Below, piece after piece: positions 30,923-40,789 of a DNA stretch of 64,000 bases. The position numbers and the translations under genes were made by a program. Each line of letters opens with the position of its first letter. The stretch's first letter is position 1. Origin of the DNA: Sthenelais limicola (taxonomy: Eukaryota > Annelida > Polychaeta > Phyllodocida > Sigalionidae); the NCBI GenBank assembly GCA_942159475.1, contig OW804102.1, positions 24,990,684-25,054,683 of the forward strand, written 5' to 3'. The notes beneath the pieces are model-generated. The model did no database searches. It was not told the DNA's origin and worked only from the letters and a program-made list of their open reading frames with translations.

Positions 30923-31353
30923 TGTTCCCATTCAAATTAACGTTTAAAGTCACATCACTACTAATAAGGCACTAACCCACGAGACTAATATTTTTTTGGA
31001 TTATTCTCTGAGGAAGAAAACAAGATTACTGAAAATCGTTTCTTGTTATTGGAGCGATGTGTATAGGTTAGTGGGACCAAGGCCACGCGATATATACTAG
31101 CTATGTTCTACTGTGTAATACATACATCTGTAGCTGACAACTGACTATACAACCTAAATAAAAAGTTAATCTGTTGAATCCCAGTCCATGTGATGCATCA
31201 AACTCTCCTTTGTTTGAAAAAAAATATTCTTTCCACGCTTATTCTCCCTCCAATTATTCACTCTGTCTCAGTTTTTGCTCTGTGCCTTATATTTGGGGGA
31301 AATAGATTTGTGACTTTTTGTATGGAATAACTGGTTGCCATCATATGATACAG
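30923..31353. other. No feature recognised
   Basis: AT-rich unique sequence. Confidence 0.35.
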
Positions 31354-31599
31354 ATATATGGGTCAGATTTTCAGAAAATGTACAATTGGCAGCTCTACAT
31401 ATTTAGTAATTTCTCCTAAGTTCTGCTAAAAAAATGATAGATTTTGAGTATATCTGGGTATAATTGGTATCGCATTGATTTAAAGTATTAGTTCTGTTAT
31501 GTTAAACAGCATTTTGATGCTCATTTCTGTCTAAAATGTTGGTTTTTTTAGATGACTGGTGAAGGCGAATTGTCCATTTTCTGAAAATCTGACCCATAT
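31354..31599 (+). mobile_element. MITE family A, complete reference copy
   Basis: Both ends are intact: ATATATGGGTCAGATTTTC at the left and CTGAAAATCTGACCCATAT at the right, about 30 bases each when extended through AGAAAATGTACAATT. 246 bases long with no coding frame. Best copy for defining the family. Confidence 0.9.
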
Positions 31600-31665
31600 T
31601 AAGGAATAAAAATCACATAGTATTTCTCCAAAGTTTTTATTTCATATTATATGAATACATTATTA

Positions 31666-31840
31666 TTATAATATATGTTTTCCTCTCTCTTTCTTTTTTC
31701 TATTTGCTCATTTCTCTTTCACATTTCTCTCTTTTTCATCCTTTTCCTCTCCTTCGCTTTTCTCTCCCTCTCTATCTTTGTATCTTGTATTTTACTAGCT
31801 CTGTTCTACTTTTTTATATTTCTTTTTTATATTGGATCAG
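31666..31840. repeat. T/C-rich tract
   Basis: CTCTCTCTTTCTTTTTTC, CCTCTCCTTCGC and CTCCCTCTC blocks. Phe/Ser/Leu-rich frames are artefacts. Confidence 0.6.
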
Positions 31841-31919
31841 ACAATATAAAAATATTACAGTAAAGTATACGTTGTATATTGTCAGTTATGATATTAAAAC
31901 ATTGTCAGTTATAATATTG

Positions 31920-32112
31920 TTGAAGTCTCCTGTGCCTCTCCTGTGCCCCTCAATCCTCCTCATCCCCTCCCTCCCTACTCACCCCCCCCCCCCTCCCCAC
32001 ACCTCTCCCTGCCCCTACTCCCTCAGTACCATCCACCTGTACACACACAAGTAGCCAGACATGACTGTAACTTGGCCCCGAGCCCTGACATTGATGGATT
32101 TCATGTCTAGGC
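31920..32112. repeat. C/T-rich tract
   Basis: CTCCTGTGCCTCTCC, CCCTCCCTACTC and a C12-C13 run near 31982, followed by CCCCTACTCCCTCAG. Confidence 0.6.
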
Positions 32113-32182
32113 CACTAACCTTTCTCACTAACCCCCTCACTAACCCCTTAACTAACCCCCCTCGCCGTCAACTAACCCCAAT
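32113..32182. repeat. CACTAACCCC tandem repeat
   Basis: Four to five units of CTAACCCCCTCA or CTAACCCCTTAA. Superficially telomere-like (CTAACC), but the unit length and sequence vary, so a short minisatellite. Confidence 0.6.
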
Positions 32183-32244
32183 ACCAGCCCCTGCATTAGC
32201 TTCCCCCGCCCTACACTGCCACCCGATAAGCGAGATGCCAAGAA

Positions 32245-32277
32245 CCAATCAGCAACCAGATAGCAGCTACCAATCAG
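32245..32277 (+). promoter_or_regulatory. Pair of CCAATCAG boxes
   Basis: CCAATCAG occurs at 32245-32252 and 32270-32277, start-to-start 25 bases. Spaced NF-Y sites are typical of some cell-cycle and histone promoters. The region 32.06-32.42 kb is GC-richer than its flanks, carries GCCGCTAGGGGGACGC (CTCF-like with an extra A, 32339) and is crossed by a 114-codon frame without splice support. Confidence 0.3.
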
Positions 32278-32582
32278 AATGCCCGACACATGGAGGCATG
32301 GGCGACCGAGTGGTGGCACTCTATTTTCAGGGTCATATGCCGCTAGGGGGACGCATGACAAGCCATAGTTTAAACTGGGGGCTAAGGATGGACGGTGGAT
32401 GGTAGTGACCTTTTCGGTTGGTTTCTTAGACTGATCAACCAACCAACTAGTGTAGGACATAGTGGGGAATACAGTTGTTTAATCTGTAAACTGTATGATT
32501 GGTTTAATTGGGTGGCGCGACAGTAGGGGTTGCTGGTTTTGAAGTGAGGATCACCTGTAAAGTGACAAACCAGCTAGGCAGC

Positions 32583-32778
32583 CAACAATTTTTTTTTATT
32601 ATTATTATTTAGAATTTGTATACAGCGATTTCTCAGACAAGTGATATCAAGCAATATTGGCGTACATTGTTGTTGTATGAGGCACTCACTGGAAGAGCTG
32701 GCACGCCAGATTTGAACAACCACCATTGTTTTGAGAAATTCGACAATAAAAGAATATTTGAATTGAATTGAATTGAAT
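32583..32778 (+). mobile_element. Retroposon-like fragment with (GAATT)n tail
   Basis: The right end AATAAAAGAATATTTGAATT extends into three to four GAATT units, like the tails near 15018 and 43145. The left end TTTTTTTTTATTATTATTATT may be an oppositely oriented poly(A/TAA) tail. No reverse transcriptase frame; probably a truncated LINE or SINE 3' end. Confidence 0.5.
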
Positions 32779-32990
32779 AATGGTAGGAAATACAGTTTGA
32801 GCAATTGGCGTAATGGGAAATGGGTTCACGGTTTGTGAGAGAGTTGATCCAACCATGGTCTTCCACCCAATGCTGTGGCTATGGGTACATAGGTTCAACA
32901 AGGAACTGGAAGGGGGTAAAGCTAGTCGACAATTTTAATTGACATCGTTTGGACCCAAAGGTGGTGGCGTACGTTGGTATCGCCTTTCTT
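32779..32990. other. No feature recognised
   Basis: Unique sequence. Confidence 0.35.
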
Positions 32991-33108
32991 TCTTTCTTTC
33001 TTTCTTTTTCTTTCTTTCTTTTTTTCTTTTCCCTCCTCCTTTCTATTCTATTCTCCCTCTCCTCTATCACCCGTCTTTCTATCTTCCCTCTCCCTCCCTC
33101 TTCCAGAT
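32991..33108. repeat. (CTTT)n and pyrimidine tract
   Basis: TTTCTTTCTTTCTTTC runs followed by CTCCCTCTCC blocks. Confidence 0.85.
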
Positions 33109-33950
33109 GCATGTGCCGAACCAAAATCAGCCTGGTAAAATAGAAATCAATAGAAAAAAACCATTCAGCATGAAAACAAGTTTCCGTGAGCTTCTGTTCA
33201 TTCTGAGAAAACGTGTTCCTTCAGTTGCGTGGAATGCAATGAATTGGACGTCTGGCTAACATCAGGGGTGGCTCAGGTAGTTAACATATAACCATTGCTG
33301 TGAAATAGAGTGAATTTTTTAAACTAAATATCACCAGCACAAGTGAATATATATATATAATTAATTGTTAAAAATGCAAATAATTGTTAAAAATGTGTTA
33401 AGAAAAAAATGTTTATATCATGCTGGTCATCTCTGGCAATAATTAATACTTCCCACCGAGGATATTTATACACCAGACCCCATCATTCATTTCGATCCTC
33501 TCCAACTTATTAAAACATCTCTATAAAACTCTTTTATTGGATATTTCCATATATATATATATATATATATATATACAGTTCTTTATAATGATAACAATAC
33601 AAATCCCAGTGCCTATATATACACGTATACATCTGGATGGGCCGAAAGTGCCGATATGAAAGCATTATGAAAAGCGTTCTGTATAGTTCTTTTCATATCC
33701 CAGGCGCAATGTACATAGAGGCTGAGGGAGAAATAAGATATCTGTGTACATTTCATCAGGGCAGACATCCCCAATGACTAAGTGTATAGGAGGTAGGGCC
33801 AGCAGTCTGTGCAGGCATGCATATCCCTTGCCCACTCAGCACTGCTCCACCATAACCAGCCCTCATCCACTCACTTACTCACTGATTTTAATATAAGACA
33901 ATGGAGGGCACTTGAAGTAGCGCTGGGGTATGATTACCGATTTGCTTTGG
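33109..33950. other. Gap with (AT)n run
   Basis: (AT)n spans 33548-33575. No exon supported; the 106-codon frame ending at 33259 starts in the pyrimidine tract. Confidence 0.4.
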
Positions 33951-34142
33951 GTGTGTGAGTGAGTGAGGTTGGTTGCTTTACGCCCTTATCAACACATTTA
34001 ATATGGTTATATCAAGGGCGGGAGAGCTGAGAGGCAGACAGTTTATATATGATCATACCCAGGAAATAGAGACAGAGAAGAAGGGAGAGAGACAGACAAA
34101 AGAGACAGAATGGCAATTTATGGTCATACCCAGGACCACGAT
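33951..34142 (+). mobile_element. SINE-like repeat (V-domain-type core), forward copy
   Basis: GTGTGTGAGTGAGTGAGGTT, GGTTGCTTTACGCCCTTATC, AACACATTTAATATGG, AAGGGCGGGAGAGCTGAGAG, GATCATACCCAGG and a GA-rich tail, collinear with the reverse copy at 19776. A second CATACCCAGG at 34125 suggests an end duplication. The 92-codon frame is within the repeat. Confidence 0.55.
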
Positions 34143-34198
34143 TTGCTTTGGGTCTTGGGCAACAATGTCATTTATTCACATCCTCAGATATCAAAAGA

Positions 34199-34420
34199 TA
34201 TGTGATGTGTTGCAGGAAAATGAGTCACAAGTCGGAAAAAATGAATTTTGATATATTGTCATATTTGAAAAGATGAGATCAAGGCGATTCTAATGATAGT
34301 AAACAGTGCAACATCTAATAAGTATTTTTATATTTTAAGACTGATATTTCTGTTTTTTTTAAAAGAAAAATGGGGAATATTTCTGGGCGGACATTTACTA
34401 TTTAGGATTTTATGTTGGCG
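34199..34420. mobile_element. MITE family D, left half
   Basis: Starts TGTGATGTGTTGCAGGAAAA then TGAGTCACAAGTCGG, runs through CATATTTGAAAAGATGAGATC, TTTTTATATTTTAAGACTGA and AATATTTCTGGGCGGACA. The right half is missing. Confidence 0.7.
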
Positions 34421-34817
34421 TAACTCCAGCCTCTTAAAACCCTGGTATAGAAGGCTCTCACCTTATCCTTAGCCAGAACAACCAGCGGCACGAACCAGAG
34501 AGCGAATAGTTAAATAAATGTTGCCATATTTTGAAAATTATTTTCAAATCTTCACTTAAATTCACTTTCATATAAATTTAAAGATTGGTCCTTTGAAGTC
34601 TGGTACTTTCACGACCTTGAATGGGAGTTTCCATATATAGCTGGTACGTTTTCCGCATAGCAGGTAAAAGAGTTAAAAGCACAAAGTTGGAACCTCCAAC
34701 ATGTTGCCAACTATTCACTTAATAAACTACTCACTTAAACTATCCACTTAAATTCAAAAACCTTAAAAGGTCGAACAAGCTTTGAATAGCCCTATCTATA
34801 TAGCCTTTTTCCTACAG
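34421..34817. other. Probable intron before the 34.8-kb exon
   Basis: AT-rich with no exon; the right end supplies the acceptor polypyrimidine tract CTTTTTCCTACAG. Confidence 0.4.
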
Positions 34818-34964
34818 CAGCCAAAAGAGGCAGAGGAGGACAAAAGTGAGAATAAATGGGTAAAAAAGCTAGAGGATTTGGCCAGCCATTCGCACCACGA
34901 GCAGTTCATAGGCCTGACCAAAGGAGTAGCTCCTAAAAATTCAAGATCATGTCAAATATGGTAG
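34818..34964 (+). CDS. Terminal exon of an unknown hydrophilic protein
   Basis: A good acceptor (ATATAGCCTTTTTCCTACAG, AG at 34816-34817) opens a frame of 48 codons ending TAG at 34962-34964. The intron is phase 0. The peptide starts QPKEAEEDKSENK, continues WVKKLEDLASHSHHEQF and ends SRSCQIW. It is very charged, mixed in composition and free of low complexity, unlike most frames in this window. The acceptor is a tandem CAGCAG, so alternative use would include or drop one Gln. The ATG at 34782 lies upstream of the acceptor and is probably not used. FIGLT inside recalls the tachykinin FxGL core, but there is no amidation or dibasic site. No AATAAA was seen within about 200 bases after the stop, so a variant signal or a longer UTR is needed. 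Family unknown; a chance frame is possible. Confidence 0.45.
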   Translation, partial: QPKEAEEDKSENKWVKKLEDLASHSHHEQFIGLTKGVAPKNSRSCQIW

Positions 34965-36261
34965 TTAAGCCGGAGAAGGGATATAGAGGGATTATAGAGG
35001 ATGCCCCTCCAGCATATGGATTACAGGTAGATGTCTGAGTATAAAGCTCCTCCTAGTGGTATAGAATGTAAACGAGGGGACAGTGAGTTTCTCATGAGCT
35101 GCTCTCCTTATCTGCTTACATCTAGCCCCTATCTCCTCATAAGCACCAAGCTATTCATCATCCACTCCCTCCTTATCTTATCTTACCATACTTTTCAGAC
35201 AAAGGTTAGACTTATTTTGAAGAATTCTTTACTGTAACGTATAGTAAACGGTTTTTTCTCTAAGTAAAGAGTGTTATAGAAACATTATAGAAGATGTAAA
35301 AGCTAAGATGGCTTGCTAATGTATACACACACCATTGGAAAATGAAGATAGTGTTATAATCAACTTTCCCAAATCTCTTTAAATCTGTGTTTACAAATTA
35401 GACGAGATTGCTTTATGTAGGAAGATAGAAGAACAAATAGTGTTAGGTTTTTTGTAATAGCAGGCAGTTCCTAAGCCTTTATTGGAATTTCCTTATTCAA
35501 CCAATACCAAGTTATCATAGGTAGATGGAGCACGTATCATCTAACCTGTACAACCGTTCGAATGGCTTTCTAGCTGTGCTGCTGGCCCTTTTATACCAAG
35601 GATTGGCTTTGAAAAGATCCCGCCAGATCCGAAACCCTTTGTTCGCTTGTTTGTGAGTAAATCTATTTTGGTCCAGCCCTCCTCGTGTATACAACACCAA
35701 GTTATTATTTACCTTTTGTCCTCAACCGCCTTGAAAAATATATTCTACTGTCTATAATTGAACCATATATTTTCCATATTGAATCTGCCTTTTGTTTGCA
35801 AAACGGATTTACCAGACAAGCTTATCTAAGACAATTTCCGCCCAAGTTGAGAAACACATTTACTCAATAATTTGAATTATGTTTCAGGATTCAGGATGTT
35901 ATTTTCTACTTCAGTGGAGTCCTTTATCTGAACTCACAGTATAGAGGATATTTACTGTAACGATCTACTTCGGATTCCAATTGTCAGATTTTTTAAACCT
36001 TTTTTTCTAAACATTTTTATTGGCCAGACATTTAACAGATTTAACAGGTAAATACATTTTAAAAAGAAACAATCATTGTATCTGTATATTAGTGTCATCA
36101 TTAGAAGACAATAATCATGTAATGTACAAATAAGTCAATTTTGTTAGAATAGATAACTTTGTTGTTTATTGGCCTCTATTGAATGAAAAAGAACCAATAG
36201 TATAGTGAACCACATAGATTATTTTAATACATTAACGCCCATGCCTTATCTATACTACTAT
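34965..36261. other. AT-rich gap downstream of the exon
   Basis: Would include the 3' UTR of the 34.8-kb exon. A reverse CTCF-like GCTCCTCCTAGTGG lies at 35046-35059. No other exon or repeat seen. Confidence 0.4.
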
Positions 36262-36362
36262 GCAAGGATTTATGGCCAACATTAAGGGGCTAGTGCACTG
36301 TTTGGTGTATATCCAAGAAGCGAAAATGGAGATTATTAATCACTTTAGTCTCTATCTAAGGT
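36262..36362. mobile_element. Repeat family F copy
   Basis: GGCCAACATTAAGGGGCTAG, GTGCACTGTTTGGTGTATAT, AAGCGAAAATGGAGATTATT and AATCACTTTAGTCTC are collinear with copies at 6205 and 28258, but the fold-back right arm is absent. Confidence 0.55.
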
Positions 36363-36485
36363 GGTTATATACCCTGGACCATACAAGGTAGTGACTAAGT
36401 CACACCAGGCTCTACAGTAAGGGCATAAAGGGCAATGTTCAATGAATTTATTGAAGTCCTAACGCATCTTAACTTGTGTTCATAT

Positions 36486-36834
36486 CATAGGGGACTTGCA
36501 TGTGCCCCTGCGCATGTCCATTACAGTGCATGCTGGGATAGATTCGGCTAAAATTCGACATACAAATATTAAGCAACATTTTTATTGAAAAATGAAAGGA
36601 TCTTTTCACTGGTATCGTAGGTCGTGTAAATGATCTATGAAAACCAAATGCATGAAAGATGAGATCTTGGGTTATGAAAACATATCAAACACATGGCTAA
36701 TGACATTAGAACACTGATAAATAGTCAAAGCTGAACATGACATGATTTCAATAGATTTTACACTGTACTATTAGTCCCATAATTCCATGCGAATCAAAAT
36801 TTAAAATGGCGGCTATGCAAAACCCCTTTTATGA
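36486..36834 (+). mobile_element. MITE family B copy
   Basis: CATAGGGGACTTGCATGTGC, ATTACAGTGCATGCTGGGAT, AATGATCTATGAAAACCAAA, GCTGAACATGACATG and GGCTATGCAAAACCCC. Terminal repeats are slightly degraded. Confidence 0.85.
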
Positions 36835-37606
36835 GATCTGTACATAATTCTATATAAGAAATCCCTTGGCTTATCTTAATAAATCTAAACTATAGATGTA
36901 TCAATGCTATCATAGTTCCATATGGTTTCACACCCAAGGCATTAAGTGTCACGGGAGTGTGTATACAACCCGCTCAGTAGAGTGGGTATGCGGCTATTAT
37001 TCCTGTATATGTGAAGATTAATCCAATGCTCTTCCCCTTGTGCTGATCCCAGATACTACCAGTATATATAGATAAATGTCTATCTGCCATCTCTATAGGC
37101 TCAACACCTCTCCACCTGCTATAGGTCTCTGCTTCACAGCTGGGCACGATAGACTTAAATGTGATAGTTTGGACAATTTGAGGCTATAGTTACCCACAGA
37201 AACCAGGCATTATAAGCTATAGTGCCCTGAGTGACCTATAGATACTATCAAAGAGTGCTATCAAGAATCCCTATTATTATGCATTGAATCAGGCATTATT
37301 CTATAGAGATATAACCCCCAGATATAACTATAATTGCCCTGAGAGGACAGTTTCCTGGTCAATACCCATTTGAGAAGGAATTCTATAACAATATATATAA
37401 CCAGTGTCAAGAGATGGAATTAGTTGAATAGCCACATTAGAGTGCATATGTTTGTAGGTTAATGAGCAGCTCCCTAATCTGTGAGCATCTCCTGAGCTGG
37501 TTTAGCATGATACAGGATGTACCCACATTCAGCCTATGATGGACACAGAGATGGGCACTGAGGGGCTTCAAGGTGCTCCTCAAGGTACCATCAAATGTGA
37601 CCCTAT
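36835..37606. other. No feature recognised
   Basis: AT-rich with repeated CTATAG motifs but no clear period; no exon. Confidence 0.4.
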
Positions 37607-37870
37607 GATTCTTAAGGTATCGGTCATTGGCCTATTTATGTTGACAGTAAAGGTCATTGATCTAATTATTCTAAAGGTATAGGTGATTGGCCTATTTATT
37701 TTGAAGGTAACAAACATTGTTCTATTTATACTGAATATATAGGGGATTGGCCTATTTATTTTGAAGGTAAAAAACATTGTTCTATTTATTCTGAAGGTAT
37801 AGGTCATTGGCCTATTTATTCTGAAGGTATACGTTATTCGGCAGATGTATGTGATGGTATAGAGCACTGT
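37607..37870. repeat. 30-bp minisatellite (60-bp dimers)
   Basis: Units of CTGAAGGTATAGGTCATTGG + CCTATTTATT, with a variant unit TTGAAGGTAACAAACATTGT that alternates in the middle, giving a 60-bp dimer. The 95-codon minus-strand frame is an artefact of the ten-codon period. Confidence 0.9.
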
Positions 37871-38273
37871 CTCAAATATACATAAGCCACAGGTCTAATA
37901 TTAGTCTGTTACTTCAGATTTTCCTTTCTTCCTGGTTAAATATCTAGCAATGTATATAACGCATATAGTTTATGACATACACATTTGAATGAGTTAAAGT
38001 CCCTATTTATTGAACACCCTTAGCAAAGCAAGATATCTACATCAAAACCTTTGTTTTGTTCGCTCTGAATCATCATGACGTATTTAAACTCATAAAGGCA
38101 GATATCCAATATGGGCATTTCTATTGCAGCCCTCGTACAGCATGCATTAGACAGGTACAAACAAAGTCCTCAAGCACTCAAAGTTTTGTCTAAACTTTTC
38201 CAACGCAGGACTTGGTGACTAAACTATAAAGAACTAAACATACTCATCCTCCTGCCTTGTTGATTTCCTCCAG
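37871..38273. other. Probable intron before the microexon
   Basis: Right end carries branch-point-like GTGACTAAAC (38216-38225) and the polypyrimidine tract leading to CCTCCAG. No other exon. Confidence 0.35.
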
Positions 38274-38301
38274 ATATCTCCCCAGCTGGATACCAGTTGA
38301 G
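38274..38301 (+). CDS. 28-bp microexon candidate
   Basis: Acceptor TTGTTGATTTCCTCCAG (AG at 38272-38273) and consensus donor GAG|GTAAGTGA (GT at 38302) lie 28 bases apart, with branch-point-like GACTAAAC about 50 bases upstream. Two of three frames are open: one reads YLPSWIPVE with one base carried in and phase 0 out; the other reads ISPAGYQL with two bases in and two out. The third has TGA. Because 28 is not divisible by three, inclusion shifts frame unless paired with another exon. Animal microexons this short exist, especially in neuronal genes. A chance pairing of two good splice sites cannot be excluded. Confidence 0.3.
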
Positions 38302-38336
38302 GTAAGTGACATTAGCCTATACAACAACACCCACTT

Positions 38337-38371
38337 ATGCAAATGAGCTACCTCATGAATATTCATGAGGT
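38337..38371. promoter_or_regulatory. Octamer plus 22-bp palindrome (POU-type)
   Basis: ATGCAAAT at 38337-38344 is the exact POU octamer. Six bases later a perfect 22-base palindrome spans 38350-38371, with ATGAATATTCAT at its centre, similar to the POU dimer (MORE-type) site. Position is 35-70 bases after the microexon donor. Factor identity is inferred from motif only. Confidence 0.4.
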
Positions 38372-38914
38372 GTAAGCGACAGAGAGAGGACACTTTTCTC
38401 CCTAAGGCTTAGTAGTAGTGATTGTCCTGTGTGACCCCTGAATGGGACACTTCTTGTATATCTTGATGTTGCAATAAACCTACATGTAGTTATCACCCCC
38501 TAATATATTAGATTCAGTAGAGTAATATTTAGGTCTGATTTAAAAAGTTCTACATTTATTTTTAACATAGCAACTATGAGAGAAGAGCATTCCTGATAGT
38601 TACTTCTAACCAACCTTTATAGCAATAGACCTTAGCCCTTAGTAGAACAATAGCCCCACAATTGTTTCCCAGATTACCTTTAACTCTGACCCACTCCCTG
38701 TAGTTAATGAACATATTGGAAGTCCTCGATTTATATTCAGATGTATGGCTCCTATTTGTATAAAACACTTAGATACAAATAAAAGATGTTTTGAGCTGAA
38801 ATGAATTAAATTGCTACTGTTTTAGTGTGTTGTATTGCAAGGTGAAAGATCGGGAGGGATTGAAAACATGCCTATTTTGAAGGATTTCTATATCAATCAA
38901 TGCAATATCAAATA
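38372..38914. other. No feature recognised
   Basis: AT-rich unique sequence. Confidence 0.35.
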
Positions 38915-39092
38915 CAATGCAACCTCACATAAAGACCACCTCATTATAGGAACCATCCCTCTGTTAGGAACAGTTTTCCCAGTCCCGAATTATTCCCTCT
39001 TTTTAGATTTAACCTACTCTAACGAGACCACCTCGCTATGAGACCAAAGATCATTCAGTACCAAGGGTGGTCTTAAAAGAGAGGTTCCACTG
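38915..39092. mobile_element. Pogo/Tigger-type MITE
   Basis: Left end CAATGCAACCTCACATAAAG + ACCACCT; right end AGGGTGGTCTTAAAAGAG + AGGTTCCACTG, its inverse. CAGTGnAACCTC ends are typical of Tc1/mariner-related pogo/Tigger elements, which insert at TA; TA precedes the left end. 178 bases, no transposase. Confidence 0.65.
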
Positions 39093-39298
39093 AATATAGA
39101 CAGAGCTGGCTGCTTTCTGGTTCGAGAGAGGAGTGATATTCAATGCACTACTGTCAATGACCGTAGATAAATTCTCATAATAAGTGTATTACCTCCATGT
39201 TTTGCCTGAATGCCTGACCCCATGATCCAATCAACATACTAGAATGTAGGACACTGCATATTGCCTACAGACGATTGCCTGATTTCAATGTGCTGATA
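39093..39298. other. No feature recognised
   Basis: Unique spacer between two MITEs. Confidence 0.35.
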
Positions 39299-39527
39299 AT
39301 ATCAGGGTCTTCAGAAAATGTACAATTTGCAGATCAACACATTTAGTAAATTAGACTGGAAAATCGTCAACACTAGTTATATCTGTGTATATTTGATATT
39401 GCCTTGATTCAGACAGACTGTTAGGTTTTGTTGGACTGTATTCCGAACCTGATTTCTGTCTTAAATTTGGGTTATTTGAGAGGATTGATGAAGGTGAATT
39501 GTACATTTTCTGGCGATTCCACCCATC
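39299..39527 (+). mobile_element. MITE family A copy
   Basis: ATATCAGGGTCTTCAGAAAA, CACATTTAGTAAATTAGACT, GGTTATTTGAGAGGATTGAT and GAATTGTACATTTTCTGG. The left end lost a few bases. Confidence 0.85.
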
Positions 39528-39783
39528 AAGGGAGAAATACACTCAGATTTCTCATTTCAGCCTAACATAGCAGATGATACTAACATGTAGAACTACTGAG
39601 AGTAAATTTCCTGATTCCCTCACCCATATGGAATGGCTCGCTTATCTTATTGAGTTACATAGAATAGATTATAGATTGCTCCTCCCTCAGCTTATGTGCA
39701 AACACATTATTCAAGGCATAAATTTACTGTTTGTCAGTTTGTTTCAGCAAATACCTGAATTGTGTTCATGCAATAGGGTCAGG

Positions 39784-40134
39784 AATAGGGGAGTTGCATG
39801 TGCCACTGAGCATGTCTCTTACAGTGTATCCTGGGATGGATTCTCTTGAAATCTTGCATACAAATATTTGTGAACATTTTCATCGAAAATTGCAAGAATG
39901 TTTTCACCAATATCATAGCTTTTATAATGATCGATGGAAACCAAATGCATGATGGGAAAGATGAGGACGTGTGTTACTGAAACATGTGTAACACATGAAT
40001 ATTGACATTAGAACATTGATAAATATTCCATGCTGAACATGGCATGTTTTCTATAGATTTCACGCTGTACCATTATTCCCATAATTCCATACGAATCATG
40101 ATTCAAAATGATGGCTATGCAAATCCCCTATTGA
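39784..40134 (+). mobile_element. MITE family B copy
   Basis: AATAGGGGAGTTGCATGTGC at the left and ATGCAAATCCCCTATTG at the right. AATGCATGATGGGAAAGATG, CATGCTGAACATGGCATG and CATAATTCCATACG inside. Carries an exact octamer ATGCAAAT at 40117-40124. Confidence 0.9.
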
Positions 40135-40739
40135 GAACGGTGAATCCAGATGCTATAGCCGCACATGAGATACATAGTTCAGCTTATAGCAGGGACCACT
40201 CACTGTTAGTAGCAATATGAGATAGCTTTGTTAAACTCATTGCATGGGGATTATATGTGGGATCAATAAGTCTCATAAGGTTGTGTCCCCAAGTCTGAGC
40301 TCTGTAGATCCTATACATTTGTTTCAAACTTATAGTTCATACTGCTACACAGACGTTCTCCCAGCAGACATGTCTACAACTGCATGAGGATTAATGTAAA
40401 CATGAGTATTAAGCATAGACCGATGATAAAATACAAAGTTGATATAGCCATATACAACCAGTAAAGGCATTGGACGCCTCTTGCGGAGGACAATAATGTC
40501 ATCAACCTAAAGACTTATTGTGACTACATTATTTTTTATCTACTGACATTTAATCAAAGCATATTTTGTAATGCGAGGCTTGGGACTGATGAAAATCCCA
40601 ATTTGGGGATCCAAGTATAAATAAAATCATTAAAAACAAGGATATGCTTCGAATCACTTTTGAGATACAAAAGTAATGGCAAATTTGTGCCTTCATATAT
40701 TTATAAGTGCCATGAATGATGTATCTTTGATGAGCACTG
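40135..40739. other. No feature recognised
   Basis: AT-rich unique sequence. Confidence 0.35.
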
Positions 40740-40789
40740 TGCACTCTAGAGTGCATGTGCTAGGTATGCATGCATACCTAGCACATGCA
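40740..40789. repeat. Overlapping 16-bp and 38-bp perfect palindromes
   Basis: TGCACTCTAGAGTGCA at 40740-40755 overlaps a 38-base perfect palindrome at 40752-40789 (left half TGCATGTGCTAGGTATGCA). The right half is the first unit of the array that follows, so the array starts at an inversion point. Confidence 0.9.

Noticed and set aside
34890..34915. Tachykinin-like FIGL core in the 34.8-kb exon
   Set aside because: No terminal Met or Arg followed by Gly and basic cleavage residues, which tachykinin precursors need.
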